This document shows, in pieces, positions 6,087 through 14,542 of a DNA stretch of 19,288 bases. The position numbers were made by a program, and so were the translations under genes. The DNA is from JBCBTJ01 sp964597685 (GTDB lineage Bacteria > Pseudomonadota > Alphaproteobacteria > Caulobacterales > Hyphomonadaceae). The DNA is taken from NCBI GenBank assembly GCA_964597685.1, contig CAZQZC010000041.1, positions 1 to 19,288 on the forward strand, read 5' to 3'. Below the pieces are notes generated by a model, which was not told the DNA's origin, did not search any database, and saw only the letters and a program-made list of their open reading frames with translations. How positions within the stretch are numbered: the first letter of the stretch is position 1; each line of letters begins with the position of its first letter.

Positions 6087-7055
6087 TCAGATGTATCCGG
6101 CGGCCATCAGATCCTTCATGTGAACAATACCGATAGGACGCCCATCCTCCACAACGAAAGCGTTTGAGATCGCACGTTGGGTGAAAACGGCGATAATGTC
6201 CGCCAACCGCATGTCCGGCGTCGCAACGAAGGGGTTTAAGGTCATCACGTCGCGCGCCGTCTTGTCGAAGAAATCGGGACTGATCGCACGACGCAGGTCG
6301 CCGTCCGTCACCATGCCCGCGAAGCGGCGTTCGCTGTCCAAAACGGCGGCGCAGCCCTTCGCGCCCTCGGTCATGATGGCGATCACATCCGCCATTTTCG
6401 CCGTCTCAACGACACAGGGCATCGGGTCGCCGCGACTGACCAACCAGTCGGAAACACGCTGGACCTGAAGACCGAGCTTGCCGCCCGGATGGCGTGCGCC
6501 GAAGTCTTCCGGCGTAAAGCCGCGCTTGACCATGGCGGCGACCATCAAAGCGTCGCCGAGCGCCAGCGTGTTGGTGGTGGACGTGGTTGGCGCCAGGCCA
6601 TTGGGGCAAGCCTCCGGCGCATCGGGCAAAACCAGTGCGACCTGCGCCATGCGGCCAAGCGTCGACCGGGGTTCGCGGGTGATCCCGATCACCGGCGCGC
6701 CGATCCGTTGGGCATAAACCAGAACATCGCGCAATTCCCGGCTTTCCCCAGAATTGGAGATCGCCAGCAAAACGCAGCCTGGCGTCAACATGCCAAGGTC
6801 GCCGTGGCTGGCGTCGGCGGGATGCAGGAAAAATGCGGGCGCGCCCGTTGAGGCCAAACTCGAAGCGACTTTGGCGCCGACATGGCCGGATTTGCCAACG
6901 CCAGTCACGATGACATAGGGATCCGCGCTCAAGATCAGCCTGACCGCCTCGAGGAAGTCCGGTCCGATCCCGTCGGCGAGTCTATTCAGACCGTCGGCTT
7001 CCTTGCGGATCGTATTGCGGGCGATCTGGAGGAGATCGTTTGTCTCGGCGGACAC
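6087..7055 (-). CDS. kdsD: Arabinose-5-phosphate isomerase (SIS + two CBS domains)
   Basis: KdsD converts ribulose-5-phosphate to arabinose-5-phosphate, the sugar substrate of KdsA. The 322-residue length fits. The SIS domain (about 35-175) contains GVGKSG (Lys55), HPADASHGDLG (His84), NSGESRE (Glu104/Glu107) and TTSTTNTLALGDAL, followed by GARHPGGKLG (His189); these align at a constant offset of 4 with Lys59, His88, Glu111 and His193 of the E. coli enzyme. Two CBS repeats fill residues 205-322, ending in HMKDLMAAGYI, and probably sense a nucleotide or sugar. The start codon is a GTG. A perfect -10 box lies 31 bases upstream, right after a terminator, so the kdsD-kdsB-phosphatase group appears to have its own promoter. 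Confidence 0.95.
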   Translation of the reverse strand: MSAETNDLLQIARNTIRKEADGLNRLADGIGPDFLEAVRLILSADPYVIVTGVGKSGHVGAKVASSLASTGAPAFFLHPADASHGDLGMLTPGCVLLAISNSGESRELRDVLVYAQRIGAPVIGITREPRSTLGRMAQVALVLPDAPEACPNGLAPTTSTTNTLALGDALMVAAMVKRGFTPEDFGARHPGGKLGLQVQRVSDWLVSRGDPMPCVVETAKMADVIAIMTEGAKGCAAVLDSERRFAGMVTDGDLRRAISPDFFDKTARDVMTLNPFVATPDMRLADIIAVFTQRAISNAFVVEDGRPIGIVHMKDLMAAGYI

Positions 7056-7086
7056 GGGCCACAGCCTTTCGGGTCGATTCGCGCCT

Positions 7087-7092
7087 ATTATA
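7087..7092 (-). promoter_or_regulatory. Putative -10 element for kdsD
   Basis: Read on the minus strand this is a perfect TATAAT, 31 bases upstream of the kdsD GTG. The matching -35 region, falling in the loop of the terminator just upstream, is poor (GCCTGA at 17-base spacing), so an activator or an alternative recognition may be involved. The call rests mainly on the perfect -10 and its position after a terminator. Confidence 0.4.
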
Positions 7093-7095
7093 GCG

Positions 7096-7128
7096 AAAAC
7101 AGGCGCCGATCAGGCGGTTTTCGGCGCC
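7096..7128 (-). terminator. Rho-independent terminator of the FAD oxidoreductase gene
   Basis: On the minus strand GGCGCCGA (7128-7121) and TCGGCGCC (7109-7102) form a perfect 8-bp GC-rich stem with an 11-base loop containing the gene's stop codon, followed by TGTTTT. The T-tract is short but the stem is strong. It separates the FAD oxidoreductase from kdsD. Confidence 0.6.
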
Positions 7129-8240
7129 GGCGCGTTGGAATTGACATGGTCCATGAAGGCGCGGTCGATCCGGTTCTTCCACGACCAAAGCCCAGGCGCT
7201 TGGGCGGCGACGCCCCATTTTGACGCGATGGCGGATTTGCCGCCGAGGCTGATCAATTTCAGATAATCTTGCTGAGGATCGAAGTCTTGGCGCGCCTCGT
7301 TTTTGAGCGCGGCAGCTAAATTTTCTGCGAGAACAGGGGCTTGGCGTACGGCGAAGACCCCGGCCTTCTCCCGCGGATCGTGGGTCATGTGGGCGATGTC
7401 GCCCGCCGCGAAAATATGGGAGTGGTTCTCGGCCGACAGGTCCGGTCCGACGCGGATGAAACCGTTCTCAAGAGAGAGACCCGTCCCCCCAAGCCAGCCT
7501 GCCGGCTGCGCTCCCGCTGCGGCGACTGCAAAATCCGCAGCAATATCAGTTTTGTCGGCCAGGAGTATTTGATCCATCCCATAAGACGAGACCGGCTTGC
7601 CTGTCAGTACGCGGATTGAGTGTCGCCTCAACGCCTTCGCGAGCGCGCGGCGCAGCGTCGCGGGTCCCCCGGGCAAGATCGTGTCGGCCGCTTCGATCAG
7701 CGTCGCGTCAATCCGACCGGCCACCAAACGGCGTAGGCGAAACGCCATGGCCAGAACGAGTTCGATCCCGCCGACACCCCCGCCGATCACCGCGATCCGC
7801 GGCGCGGCGGCGCCAGCGCTGACCCGGTCGAGATAGTCGGACCAGGCCTCTGCGAACGCGCCGAGCGGCTTCGCCGGCGTTACGTCCAGGTTGGGGGCCG
7901 CCGAGGTGATCCCGATGTCGAGCGAGGCGACCCTGAAGCCGAGTGTTCCCCCATGCTCCAAGCGGGCGGTGTTTGCATCAGGATCAAGCGCAACGATTCG
8001 CGATTGGACAAATTCAGCGCGCGCCGAAGCGGTCAACGCTGTCAGGTCGATGTCCAGATCCGCGCGCTCATAATGTCCCGCGATATGGCCCGGCAGCATG
8101 CCCGTATAGGGCGCGCGGGCTTGGGGATCGACAAGAATGATCCGACCTGGCGGAGGTCGTCCGTCAGCCCAGCGCCGTAGGACAAGCGCATGGGCGTGCC
8201 CGCCGCCGATCAAGAGCAGGTCGCAATCTGAGTGGTCCAT
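7110..8240 (-). CDS. FAD-dependent pyridine nucleotide-disulfide oxidoreductase, SelD-N-terminal-like family (stand-alone)
   Basis: The 376-residue protein has an NDH-2-like double Rossmann layout: FAD-binding LLLIGGGHAHALVLRRW at 8-24, YTGMLPGHIAGHY typical of the family that occurs as an N-terminal extension of selenophosphate synthetase SelD (TIGR03169), an NAD(P)-binding VIGGGVGGIEL near 150-160, and the second FAD motif FAAGDIA near residue 283. No SelD domain follows: the chain ends after the oxidoreductase C-terminal part. The electron acceptor is unknown; a quinone or a selenium/sulfur compound are options. It has its own terminator before kdsD. It is divergent, across 92 bases, from a DCC-family thiol-disulfide protein, which suggests a redox pair (inference). 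The ATG start has only a weak AGGCGC ribosome-binding site. Confidence 0.85.
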   Translation of the reverse strand: MDHSDCDLLLIGGGHAHALVLRRWADGRPPPGRIILVDPQARAPYTGMLPGHIAGHYERADLDIDLTALTASARAEFVQSRIVALDPDANTARLEHGGTLGFRVASLDIGITSAAPNLDVTPAKPLGAFAEAWSDYLDRVSAGAAAPRIAVIGGGVGGIELVLAMAFRLRRLVAGRIDATLIEAADTILPGGPATLRRALAKALRRHSIRVLTGKPVSSYGMDQILLADKTDIAADFAVAAAGAQPAGWLGGTGLSLENGFIRVGPDLSAENHSHIFAAGDIAHMTHDPREKAGVFAVRQAPVLAENLAAALKNEARQDFDPQQDYLKLISLGGKSAIASKWGVAAQAPGLWSWKNRIDRAFMDHVNSNAPAPKTA

Positions 8241-8332
8241 GTTTGGCCGCGCCTATGAAGTGGTGAAGTCCGCGACGGCGCGCCGCAGATCCAATCATCG
8301 TCCGATGTGCAGCGACTAACGTATGAAGCGGC

Positions 8333-8701
8333 ATGAGCGCCAGCCAAAGATTGACAGTTTTCTTCGACGGGGCGTGCCCCTTGTGCCGGAAAGAGATCGC
8401 CTTCTATCGCCGCCGCCGCGGTGCGAAGGGGATCGCTTGGGTAGATGTGTCCAAGGACGATCCGTCCCGTTTCGCGCCGGGGCTTGATTGCGCAGCTGCG
8501 CTGGCTCGGTTCCACGTCCGCCTGCCAGAGGGGCGGTTGGTGTCGGGCGGGCTGGCCTTCGCCGAATTGTGGGTCCGCTTGCCCGCTTTCCGCTGGGCGG
8601 GGCTCGTCTTTCGACGCGCGCCGTTCCGATGGCTGCTTGAGGCGGGATATGAGCTGTTCCTGCCTCTAAGGCCAACGCTTCAGCGTCTCGTCGGCTCCTA
8701 A
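8333..8701 (+). CDS. DCC1-like thiol-disulfide oxidoreductase family protein (DUF393)
   Basis: The 122-residue protein starts with the family hallmark FFDGACPLCRKEI (residues 10-22), where Cys15 and Cys18 form a CxxC redox centre, followed by a WVDVSKDD segment and an FHVRLPEGRLVSGGLAF block that match the DUF393 fold. A hydrophobic C-terminal region with PLRPTLQRL is also typical. The exact substrate of the family is not known; a thioredoxin-like role at the membrane is inferred. It is divergent from the FAD oxidoreductase. Its stop overlaps the stop of the quinone oxidoreductase gene by 4 bases. Confidence 0.88.
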   Translation: MSASQRLTVFFDGACPLCRKEIAFYRRRRGAKGIAWVDVSKDDPSRFAPGLDCAAALARFHVRLPEGRLVSGGLAFAELWVRLPAFRWAGLVFRRAPFRWLLEAGYELFLPLRPTLQRLVGS

Positions 8702-9669
8702 GGAATGAGCACGGTCGCCCCAATTGTCCCGCGGCCTTCAATGGCGCGGTGAGCGTCGGCAGCGTCGGACAGGGCGAAGCGTTGGCCGATCTCGACTTGG
8801 ACCGCCCCTGTCCGCAGCGCGCCGAATAGGGCCGCCGCGCCTCGGCTCAGCGCGTTAGGATCCGCAATGAAGTGAAACAGCGTCGGCCGCGTCAGGATCA
8901 ATGATCCCTTTGGTCCGAGGACACCAGGCGCAATGGGCTCCACCGCGCCGGACGCATTGCCGTAGCTCACCCACCAGCCGCGTGGACGCAAGGCGTTCAT
9001 GGAGGCTTCTGCGCTGTCCTTGCCGACGCTGTCGTAGGCGACGTCGACGCCCCGGCCGCCCGTTAACGCCTTGGCCCGGGCGCCGACGTCCTCTGATGTC
9101 AGGATCACGTCCGACGCGCCTTTGCTGCGCGCCATTTCAGCTTTGGCCTCGCTCGACGTTGCAGCAATCACCCGCACACCCATCGAGGCCGCCCAAGGCG
9201 TCAAGAGTGAGCCGACGCCGCCAACGGGCGCCCAGACCAGCGCCGTGTCGCCTGGCTCTGCCCGGCGCACTTCGAACAGCAGCATCCAAGCCGTTAGGCC
9301 CTTTAAGAAAGCGGCGGCCGCCTCTTCGTCGGAGACGCCGTCGGGGATTTTCACCATGGTTTGCGCCGGCGCCTTGTAATGGCTGGCGTATGTTCCGCCG
9401 CCGACATAGACGGCGCGGTCGCCGGGTTTCAGGTGGTCGACGCCCTCGCCGACGGCCTCGACCACGCCTGCGCCTTCGGTTCCCGGCGTGAAGGGCAGGG
9501 ACACCGGATACAGGCCTGTCCGGTGATAGGTGTCGATGAAATTCAGCCCCACGGCGGTCTGGCGAACCAGAGCCTCGCCCGGGCTGGGGCGTGGCGGGTC
9601 GAACGGCTCCCGCTGCAGGACATCGGGGCCGCCTGTCTCATGCATGCGAATGACATAGGGTTCAGACAT
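8698..9669 (-). CDS. NADPH:quinone oxidoreductase, zinc-free MDR family
   Basis: The 323-residue protein is a QorA-like medium-chain reductase that would reduce quinones with NADPH in the cytoplasm. It has an N-terminal GroES-like domain (LNFIDTYHRTGLYP, PFTPGTEGAGVVEAVG), the family motif AFLKGLTAWMLLFEV, and a Rossmann domain with APVGGVGSLLTPWA; most homologues have AAAGGVG. No zinc-ligand cysteines are present, as expected for Qor. The ATG start is directly opposite the start region of rnhB: if rnhB used its upstream ATG (9668), the two genes would overlap by two bases in the palindrome CATG. Confidence 0.9.
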   Translation of the reverse strand: MSEPYVIRMHETGGPDVLQREPFDPPRPSPGEALVRQTAVGLNFIDTYHRTGLYPVSLPFTPGTEGAGVVEAVGEGVDHLKPGDRAVYVGGGTYASHYKAPAQTMVKIPDGVSDEEAAAAFLKGLTAWMLLFEVRRAEPGDTALVWAPVGGVGSLLTPWAASMGVRVIAATSSEAKAEMARSKGASDVILTSEDVGARAKALTGGRGVDVAYDSVGKDSAEASMNALRPRGWWVSYGNASGAVEPIAPGVLGPKGSLILTRPTLFHFIADPNALSRGAAALFGALRTGAVQVEIGQRFALSDAADAHRAIEGRGTIGATVLIP

Positions 9670-9703
9670 GGCCGCCTCCGGAGACTCGGTGTTTGGTGAG
9701 GAT

Positions 9704-10291
9704 ATGACGACCTTAGAAGCTGTCTGCGGAATTGACGAGGCTGGACGCGGTCCATGGGCCGGGCCGGTCTGCGCTGGCGCTGTGATCCTTGACCCTTTGC
9801 AGCCGATCCATGGGCTGACCGACTCAAAAAAATTGAGTGAAAAGAGGCGGATCGCCCTGGAAACGGAGATTCAGGCCAAGGCGGCTTGCTGGGCGCTCGG
9901 CTGGGCGTCGCCTGGGGAGATCGATCGCCTCAACATCCGCCAAGCAACCCACCTCGCCTGGCGGCGCGCGCTTGAGGGACTGAGCGTGTCGCCGACCCTG
10001 ATCTTGATCGATGGAAATGATCCAGCGGGGGATTGGCCGTGCCCAGCGCGCGCGATCGTCAAGGGCGACTTGACCGAACCAGTTATCTCCGCGGCGTCTA
10101 TTCTCGCCAAATGCGCTCGCGACCGCCTGATGGCGGAACTCTGTACGCGTCACCCGGGCTATGGTTTCGCAAAGCACAAGGGTTATGGCGTCGCCGCCCA
10201 TGCCGAGGCGCTCGCGCGGCTCGGGCCTAGCGCGGCCCACAGGACAAGCTTCGCCCCAGTCGCCCGCGCAGCCGCTCAACGCGCGACTTGA
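9704..10291 (+). CDS. rnhB: Ribonuclease HII
   Basis: RNase HII cuts RNA in RNA-DNA hybrids and removes single ribonucleotides from DNA. The 195-residue protein shows GIDEAGRGPWAGPV (Asp11, Glu12), LTDSKKLSEKRR, LIDGN (Asp103) and KGD...ISAASILAK (Asp122), which are the four acidic catalytic positions, and the C-terminal HPGYGFAKHKGYG. I chose the ATG at 9704 because it puts the active-site DE at residue 11, with GGTGAGG just upstream; spacing is tight. An in-frame ATG at 9668 would add 12 residues and overlap the qor start. The divergent space is then only 34 bases. ttcA follows 31 bases downstream. Confidence 0.93.
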   Translation: MTTLEAVCGIDEAGRGPWAGPVCAGAVILDPLQPIHGLTDSKKLSEKRRIALETEIQAKAACWALGWASPGEIDRLNIRQATHLAWRRALEGLSVSPTLILIDGNDPAGDWPCPARAIVKGDLTEPVISAASILAKCARDRLMAELCTRHPGYGFAKHKGYGVAAHAEALARLGPSAAHRTSFAPVARAAAQRAT

Positions 10292-10322
10292 TCTATAGGG
10301 AGCGGCGGGCGAAGACGCGGAT

Positions 10323-11201
10323 ATGGCCGACGATCTCGCCGTTTCGACCGCGCTCCATCCGCTGTTCGCGGACGCTCCGAAGGGCGTGGCTTTCAAGAAG
10401 CTCCGCAAACGGCTCGCCCGCAATGCCCTCCAGGCGATCGATTCCTATCGCATGGTCGACCGGCGTGCGGCCTCACGGCCGCGCTGGCTGGTGTGTCTGT
10501 CGGGCGGGAAAGACAGCTACGGGCTGCTTGCGGTGTTGCTGGACCTGCAATGGCAGGGGGCTCTGCCCGTTGACCTCCTCGCGTGCAATCTTGACCAGGG
10601 CCAGCCAGGCTTCCCGAAGCACGTGTTGCCAGACTACCTCGGCAGATTGGGCGTTCCGTATCGCATCGAGACCGAGGACACGTATTCCATCGTCACCGAC
10701 AAGGTGCCTGAGGGGCGCACCTATTGCGCCATGTGCTCCAGGCTGCGGCGCGGGATCCTCTACCGTATCGCGCGCGAAGAGGGGTGCGAGGCCATCGTGC
10801 TCGGCCATCACCGCGACGACGCGTTGGAGACGTTCATGATGAACCTCGTCCACGGCGGGCGTCTCGCAGCCATGCCGCCAAAGCTGTTGAACGACGAGGG
10901 GGACGTCTTCGTTCTGCGTCCGCTCATCGGTTGCGCCGAGGACGATCTTGCGAAGTTCGCCCGGGCCATGGAGTTTCCAATTATCCCCTGCAATCTCTGC
11001 GGCAGTCAGGACGGCCTACAGCGTGTCGCCATGAAAAAACTGCTCGACGAGTGGGAGGCGAAGAAACCCGGCGTGCGCCAGGTGATGCTACACGCGCTCC
11101 AGACCGTGCGCCCTAGCCATTTGCACGATCCGCGCATCTTCGACTTCGCAGGTCTTGAGCTGGGAGGTCCCGGCGAGGACGATCCGAACGTGCCGTTTTG
11201 A
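10323..11201 (+). CDS. ttcA: tRNA 2-thiocytidine biosynthesis protein TtcA
   Basis: TtcA makes 2-thiocytidine at position 32 of some tRNAs, using ATP and an iron-sulfur cluster. The 292-residue protein has the PP-loop SGGKDS (60-65), Cys135 and Cys138 in TYCAMCSRLRRG, GHHRDDALETF, and the PCNLC motif with Cys223 and Cys226. The family uses conserved cysteines to bind its [4Fe-4S] cluster and two complete CxxC pairs are present, so the enzyme looks intact. The ATG lies 31 bases after rnhB, likely in the same transcript. No strong ribosome-binding site is seen. A short-chain dehydrogenase gene follows after 29 bases. Confidence 0.94.
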   Translation: MADDLAVSTALHPLFADAPKGVAFKKLRKRLARNALQAIDSYRMVDRRAASRPRWLVCLSGGKDSYGLLAVLLDLQWQGALPVDLLACNLDQGQPGFPKHVLPDYLGRLGVPYRIETEDTYSIVTDKVPEGRTYCAMCSRLRRGILYRIAREEGCEAIVLGHHRDDALETFMMNLVHGGRLAAMPPKLLNDEGDVFVLRPLIGCAEDDLAKFARAMEFPIIPCNLCGSQDGLQRVAMKKLLDEWEAKKPGVRQVMLHALQTVRPSHLHDPRIFDFAGLELGGPGEDDPNVPF

Positions 11202-11230
11202 GTTCTATGATTTGACCTTGTGAGGCCGCC

Positions 11231-12040
11231 ATGACCGATCTTTCGAACTTTGAAGGCAAGACCGCCGTGATCACCGGCGCGGGGGATGGGATTGGAAAGA
11301 TGCTCGCGGAGGGGTTTGCGAGCGCGGGCATGAAGGTTGGCGTGCTCGATATCCGCGAAGACGCCGCGGGCCGGGTCGCTGCGGACATTGGCGAAAACGC
11401 CTTCGCTCTGACCGCCGATGTAAGCGACCGCGACAGTTTGGCGGCCGCCGCCGGCGCCGTTGAGGCCCGCGGCGAGGGGCTGTCGCTGCTGTGGATCAAC
11501 GCCGGGGTGGGCGTCGGCTCGCCGATTGTCGACGGAAGGCCGAACGCCGTCGATTGGGCTTTCTCAGTCAATGTCTTGGGCGTGATTTGGACGGCGCAGG
11601 CCTTCGCTGGATTGCTGCGCGGGACGGACGGGCCGCGTCATGTCGGCGTCACGGCGTCGAGCGCGTCGCTGCGCGCGCCCGAAGGCGACTTCCCGCTCTA
11701 CGCCGCAACGAAGCATGGGACCTTCGCCGTCGGCGAAGCCCTGCGCGGCGAATTTGCGAGGGATGGTATCGACACGACCATTCTTTGCCCGGGTCTATTG
11801 AATACGGATATTTGGGACGGCGCGCGGGCGCGGCCGGAGCGGTTCGGCGGCGTTCGTCGCATGGACCCGGCAATTGCGGATTACTGGCGCAACGCCAAAT
11901 CGCCGGATGTGATGTGGCCCCATATCGCGCGCACCGTCTCAAGCGGCGGCGGATATCTCGTCTGCGCCACAGACAATGAGACAAAAGGCGTCTTCGAGGC
12001 TCGCGCCCAGGCGATTGCGGATGCGATCGTCGAGGTTTGA
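11231..12040 (+). CDS. Short-chain dehydrogenase/reductase (SDR)
   Basis: This classical SDR of 269 residues has a Rossmann dinucleotide site TGAGDGIG (15-22), an acidic LDIRED after strand 2 that favours NAD(H), DVSD, the NAG motif (90-92), Asn114, and the catalytic Ser143/144-Tyr157-x3-Lys161. The C-terminal region has CPGLLNTDIWDGARARPERF, a PG motif with a long substrate loop. The substrate is not evident from the sequence. ATG start with TGAGG 5 bases upstream. It sits 29 bases after ttcA and 72 bases before the MscS-type channel, so it may close the rnhB-ttcA-SDR unit. Confidence 0.9.
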   Translation: MTDLSNFEGKTAVITGAGDGIGKMLAEGFASAGMKVGVLDIREDAAGRVAADIGENAFALTADVSDRDSLAAAAGAVEARGEGLSLLWINAGVGVGSPIVDGRPNAVDWAFSVNVLGVIWTAQAFAGLLRGTDGPRHVGVTASSASLRAPEGDFPLYAATKHGTFAVGEALRGEFARDGIDTTILCPGLLNTDIWDGARARPERFGGVRRMDPAIADYWRNAKSPDVMWPHIARTVSSGGGYLVCATDNETKGVFEARAQAIADAIVEV

Positions 12041-12112
12041 AGCGACATTTCCTGTTGTAAGCGACGCGCAAATCTGCACTCACACCTTCAAAGCCTGGAC
12101 TGAGGTGCCGAC

Positions 12113-14542
12113 GTGGCGCGTATTCTGTTTGTTCTAGCGGCCTGGGTCCTGTTTGGCGCCGGCGCGGCGTTTGCGCAGATCGAGGACACCCGCCGGCGTA
12201 TCGACGATCAGACGGAGACCATCACCTCGATCTCTGCCGAGCTGATCTCAGACGACGCCGATCTTGTCGCTTTGCGCGACCGTCTCATCGGCATTCGAGA
12301 CATGGCGCAGAGCTTTCGCGACGACGTCGATTCCGAACGCGCCGACATTTCCGAAGACGTGATCCGGCTCGGTGATCCGATCGACGGCGAGGCCGACGTC
12401 GTCTCGCTGCGTCGGCGAGAGTTGGAACGCCAATTGGAGATGACCGATTCCGCACTGGCCCAGGCGGAGCTGAACGTCGACCAGGCGAACCGATTGCTCG
12501 CCGAAATCGCGGAACAACGCCGGGTCGAGTTCTATGAAAGCGTCTTTCGGCGCAGCCCGCCGCCCCTTGCGCCAGCTCAGTTGGAGGCCGCCGGCGCGTC
12601 TTTCGTCGCCGGGGCGGAGCAAGCCTGGGCGCAGTTTCGGGCGTGGATCAAGTCCCGTCAGGAGATGCGCGCCCTCGCCTGGTCGTTCTTCGTTCTCGGC
12701 TTGGCGATGATTTTCACCTTGGTCATGACGCTGCCGGCGCGGCGTTGGATCAGCGGCATCGTCACCGCGCCGCTGCATGAGCTTGACCCCCTGCCGTCGC
12801 GCAAGATCATCCTAGCGGCGGCGAATACGGTTTCGCGGGCCGCGCCAGCCGTCATCGGCGGCTTCGCGCTCTACGAGACCGCCCGGATCCTGGGATTCGT
12901 CACAGCCGACTCGCTCAGTTTCGCCCGCGCGATCTGGCTCGGCTTCATCGCCGTCGCCTTGGTCGAAGGGGCGAGTTTGGGTGTCCTGTCGCCCCGCCAT
13001 GAGAATTGGCGCATCGCCCAGGTCGGCGGCAGCGCGGCCGCGTTTATCCGATTGCTTTTGGTGCTCGCTGCGATCGTCCTGTGGGCCGACGCATCTTTGA
13101 CGGAGGGCGCTCGGATTTTCGACGCCTCTCCCGAATTGTCGGTGCTGCAATTCGCTGTTTCCGCCACGGCGCTGGCGGTGATCTTGATCGCCCTAACGCG
13201 CTCCGCTCTGTGGAAGCGGCCTGAGCCGCCGGCCGCGGACGGAGACGACGCAGGCGCGCCGGACGCAGCGGAGGAGCCGGCGCGGCGACGGCCCACGCCG
13301 CTGCGCGCGTTACGGGTCGGTCTGACGTTCCTCGCCGTCTTGTCGATCATCGCCGTTTTGGCCGGTTATGTCTCGCTCGCCCATTTCGCCCTGACCCGGA
13401 TCTTCTTCACCGGCGGGGTGTTTGCGCTGGCCTGGTTTGTCCGCGCCCTGTTGCGAGAGGGCGTGCGGGCCCTCGATGCGCGATTTTCTTCCAGGCGAGC
13501 GGGCCAAGACAGCGAACCGCTGACCTTTTTCTGGATCGGCGTCCTGATCGACGGCGTCGTGTGGCTCTCATTCCTGCCACCGGTCTTGTTGCTGTTCGGC
13601 GCGGACTGGACGGACGTCAGCAGCATTGCGAGCCGGGCTCTGCTGGGCTTTCAGATCGGGCCTGTCGAGATCTCGATCGTCCAGGTCCTGGCCGCCGCCG
13701 CCGTTTTCGTCCTTCTGCTGGCCATCACGCGGTTCATTCAGCGCACTGCGGAAACGCGGGTCTTTCCGCGCACACGGATGGATGCGGGCGTACAGAACTC
13801 GCTGAAAACCCTGATCGGCTATGTCGGTCTGATCATCGCCTTCATGACCGGCGTCGGCATGTTGGGCTTCAATTTGTCGAACCTCGCCATTATCGCCGGC
13901 GCTTTGTCGGTCGGTATCGGCTTTGGCCTGCAGAGCATTGTCAATAATTTTGTCTCCGGTCTGATTTTGCTGTTCGAGCGGCCGATCAAGGTGGGCGACT
14001 GGATCGTAACCGGGTCTGGCGAGGGGATTGTGAAACGGATCTCTGTCCGGTCGACGGAGATCGAGACCTTCGACCGATCGTCGCTGATCATCCCGAATTC
14101 CGAACTCATTTCCGGCACGGTCGTGAACTGGACTCACAAGAACCGCCTCGGCCGGATAACGGTGCCGGTGGGTGTCTCGTATAATGAAGATCCTGAGCGG
14201 ATTTTGGAGCTCCTGAAATCCGTGCCGGACGACGTCGACGGGGTCTTGAGCTATCCCGCGCCATTGATCCTCATGACGGGGTTTGGCGACTCGTCGCTCG
14301 ATTTTGAGGTTCGCGCCTACATTCCCGACATCGAGTCGAGCTTGTCGGCGCGTACGCGGCTGCGCATAGCGATCTTCAAGACGTTCAAAGAGGCGGGCGT
14401 CGAGATTCCCTTCCCGCAACGCGACCTGCATGTGCGCAGCGCCGATGCGGAGCTTGTTCGGACATTTGGCGGCGTCTCGCCCGATCAAAGGCCGGTGCGC
14501 CAAGCCGCCAATGGCGAAGCCGATCCAGAACCCGAGACCTGA
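12113..14542 (+). CDS. Large MscS-family mechanosensitive channel with DUF3772 periplasmic domain
   Basis: The 809-residue inner-membrane protein would release solutes on hypo-osmotic shock. It begins with a signal peptide (1-21, ending GAAFA). Residues 22-150 are acidic and coiled-coil-like, followed by a DUF3772-type region. Membrane segments begin near 188 (LAWSFFVLGLAMIFTLVM) and recur up to about 540, interrupted by a charged Pro/Ala-rich loop (366-399). The MscS core starts near 550 (RTRMDAGVQNSLKTLIGYVG), with the pore-lining helix ALSVGIGFGLQSIVNNFVSG near 603 and the beta-domain opening FERPIKVGDWI. The start is GTG with GAGG (12102-12105). The stop directly abuts the stop of the convergent MpaB-like gene. 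Confidence 0.93.
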   Translation: MARILFVLAAWVLFGAGAAFAQIEDTRRRIDDQTETITSISAELISDDADLVALRDRLIGIRDMAQSFRDDVDSERADISEDVIRLGDPIDGEADVVSLRRRELERQLEMTDSALAQAELNVDQANRLLAEIAEQRRVEFYESVFRRSPPPLAPAQLEAAGASFVAGAEQAWAQFRAWIKSRQEMRALAWSFFVLGLAMIFTLVMTLPARRWISGIVTAPLHELDPLPSRKIILAAANTVSRAAPAVIGGFALYETARILGFVTADSLSFARAIWLGFIAVALVEGASLGVLSPRHENWRIAQVGGSAAAFIRLLLVLAAIVLWADASLTEGARIFDASPELSVLQFAVSATALAVILIALTRSALWKRPEPPAADGDDAGAPDAAEEPARRRPTPLRALRVGLTFLAVLSIIAVLAGYVSLAHFALTRIFFTGGVFALAWFVRALLREGVRALDARFSSRRAGQDSEPLTFFWIGVLIDGVVWLSFLPPVLLLFGADWTDVSSIASRALLGFQIGPVEISIVQVLAAAAVFVLLLAITRFIQRTAETRVFPRTRMDAGVQNSLKTLIGYVGLIIAFMTGVGMLGFNLSNLAIIAGALSVGIGFGLQSIVNNFVSGLILLFERPIKVGDWIVTGSGEGIVKRISVRSTEIETFDRSSLIIPNSELISGTVVNWTHKNRLGRITVPVGVSYNEDPERILELLKSVPDDVDGVLSYPAPLILMTGFGDSSLDFEVRAYIPDIESSLSARTRLRIAIFKTFKEAGVEIPFPQRDLHVRSADAELVRTFGGVSPDQRPVRQAANGEADPEPET

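Noticed and set aside
13568..14503. 311-codon minus-strand open frame inside the MscS-type channel gene
   Set aside because: The plus strand there encodes the conserved MscS pore and beta domain; the antisense product is low-complexity Arg/Asp/Gln-rich.
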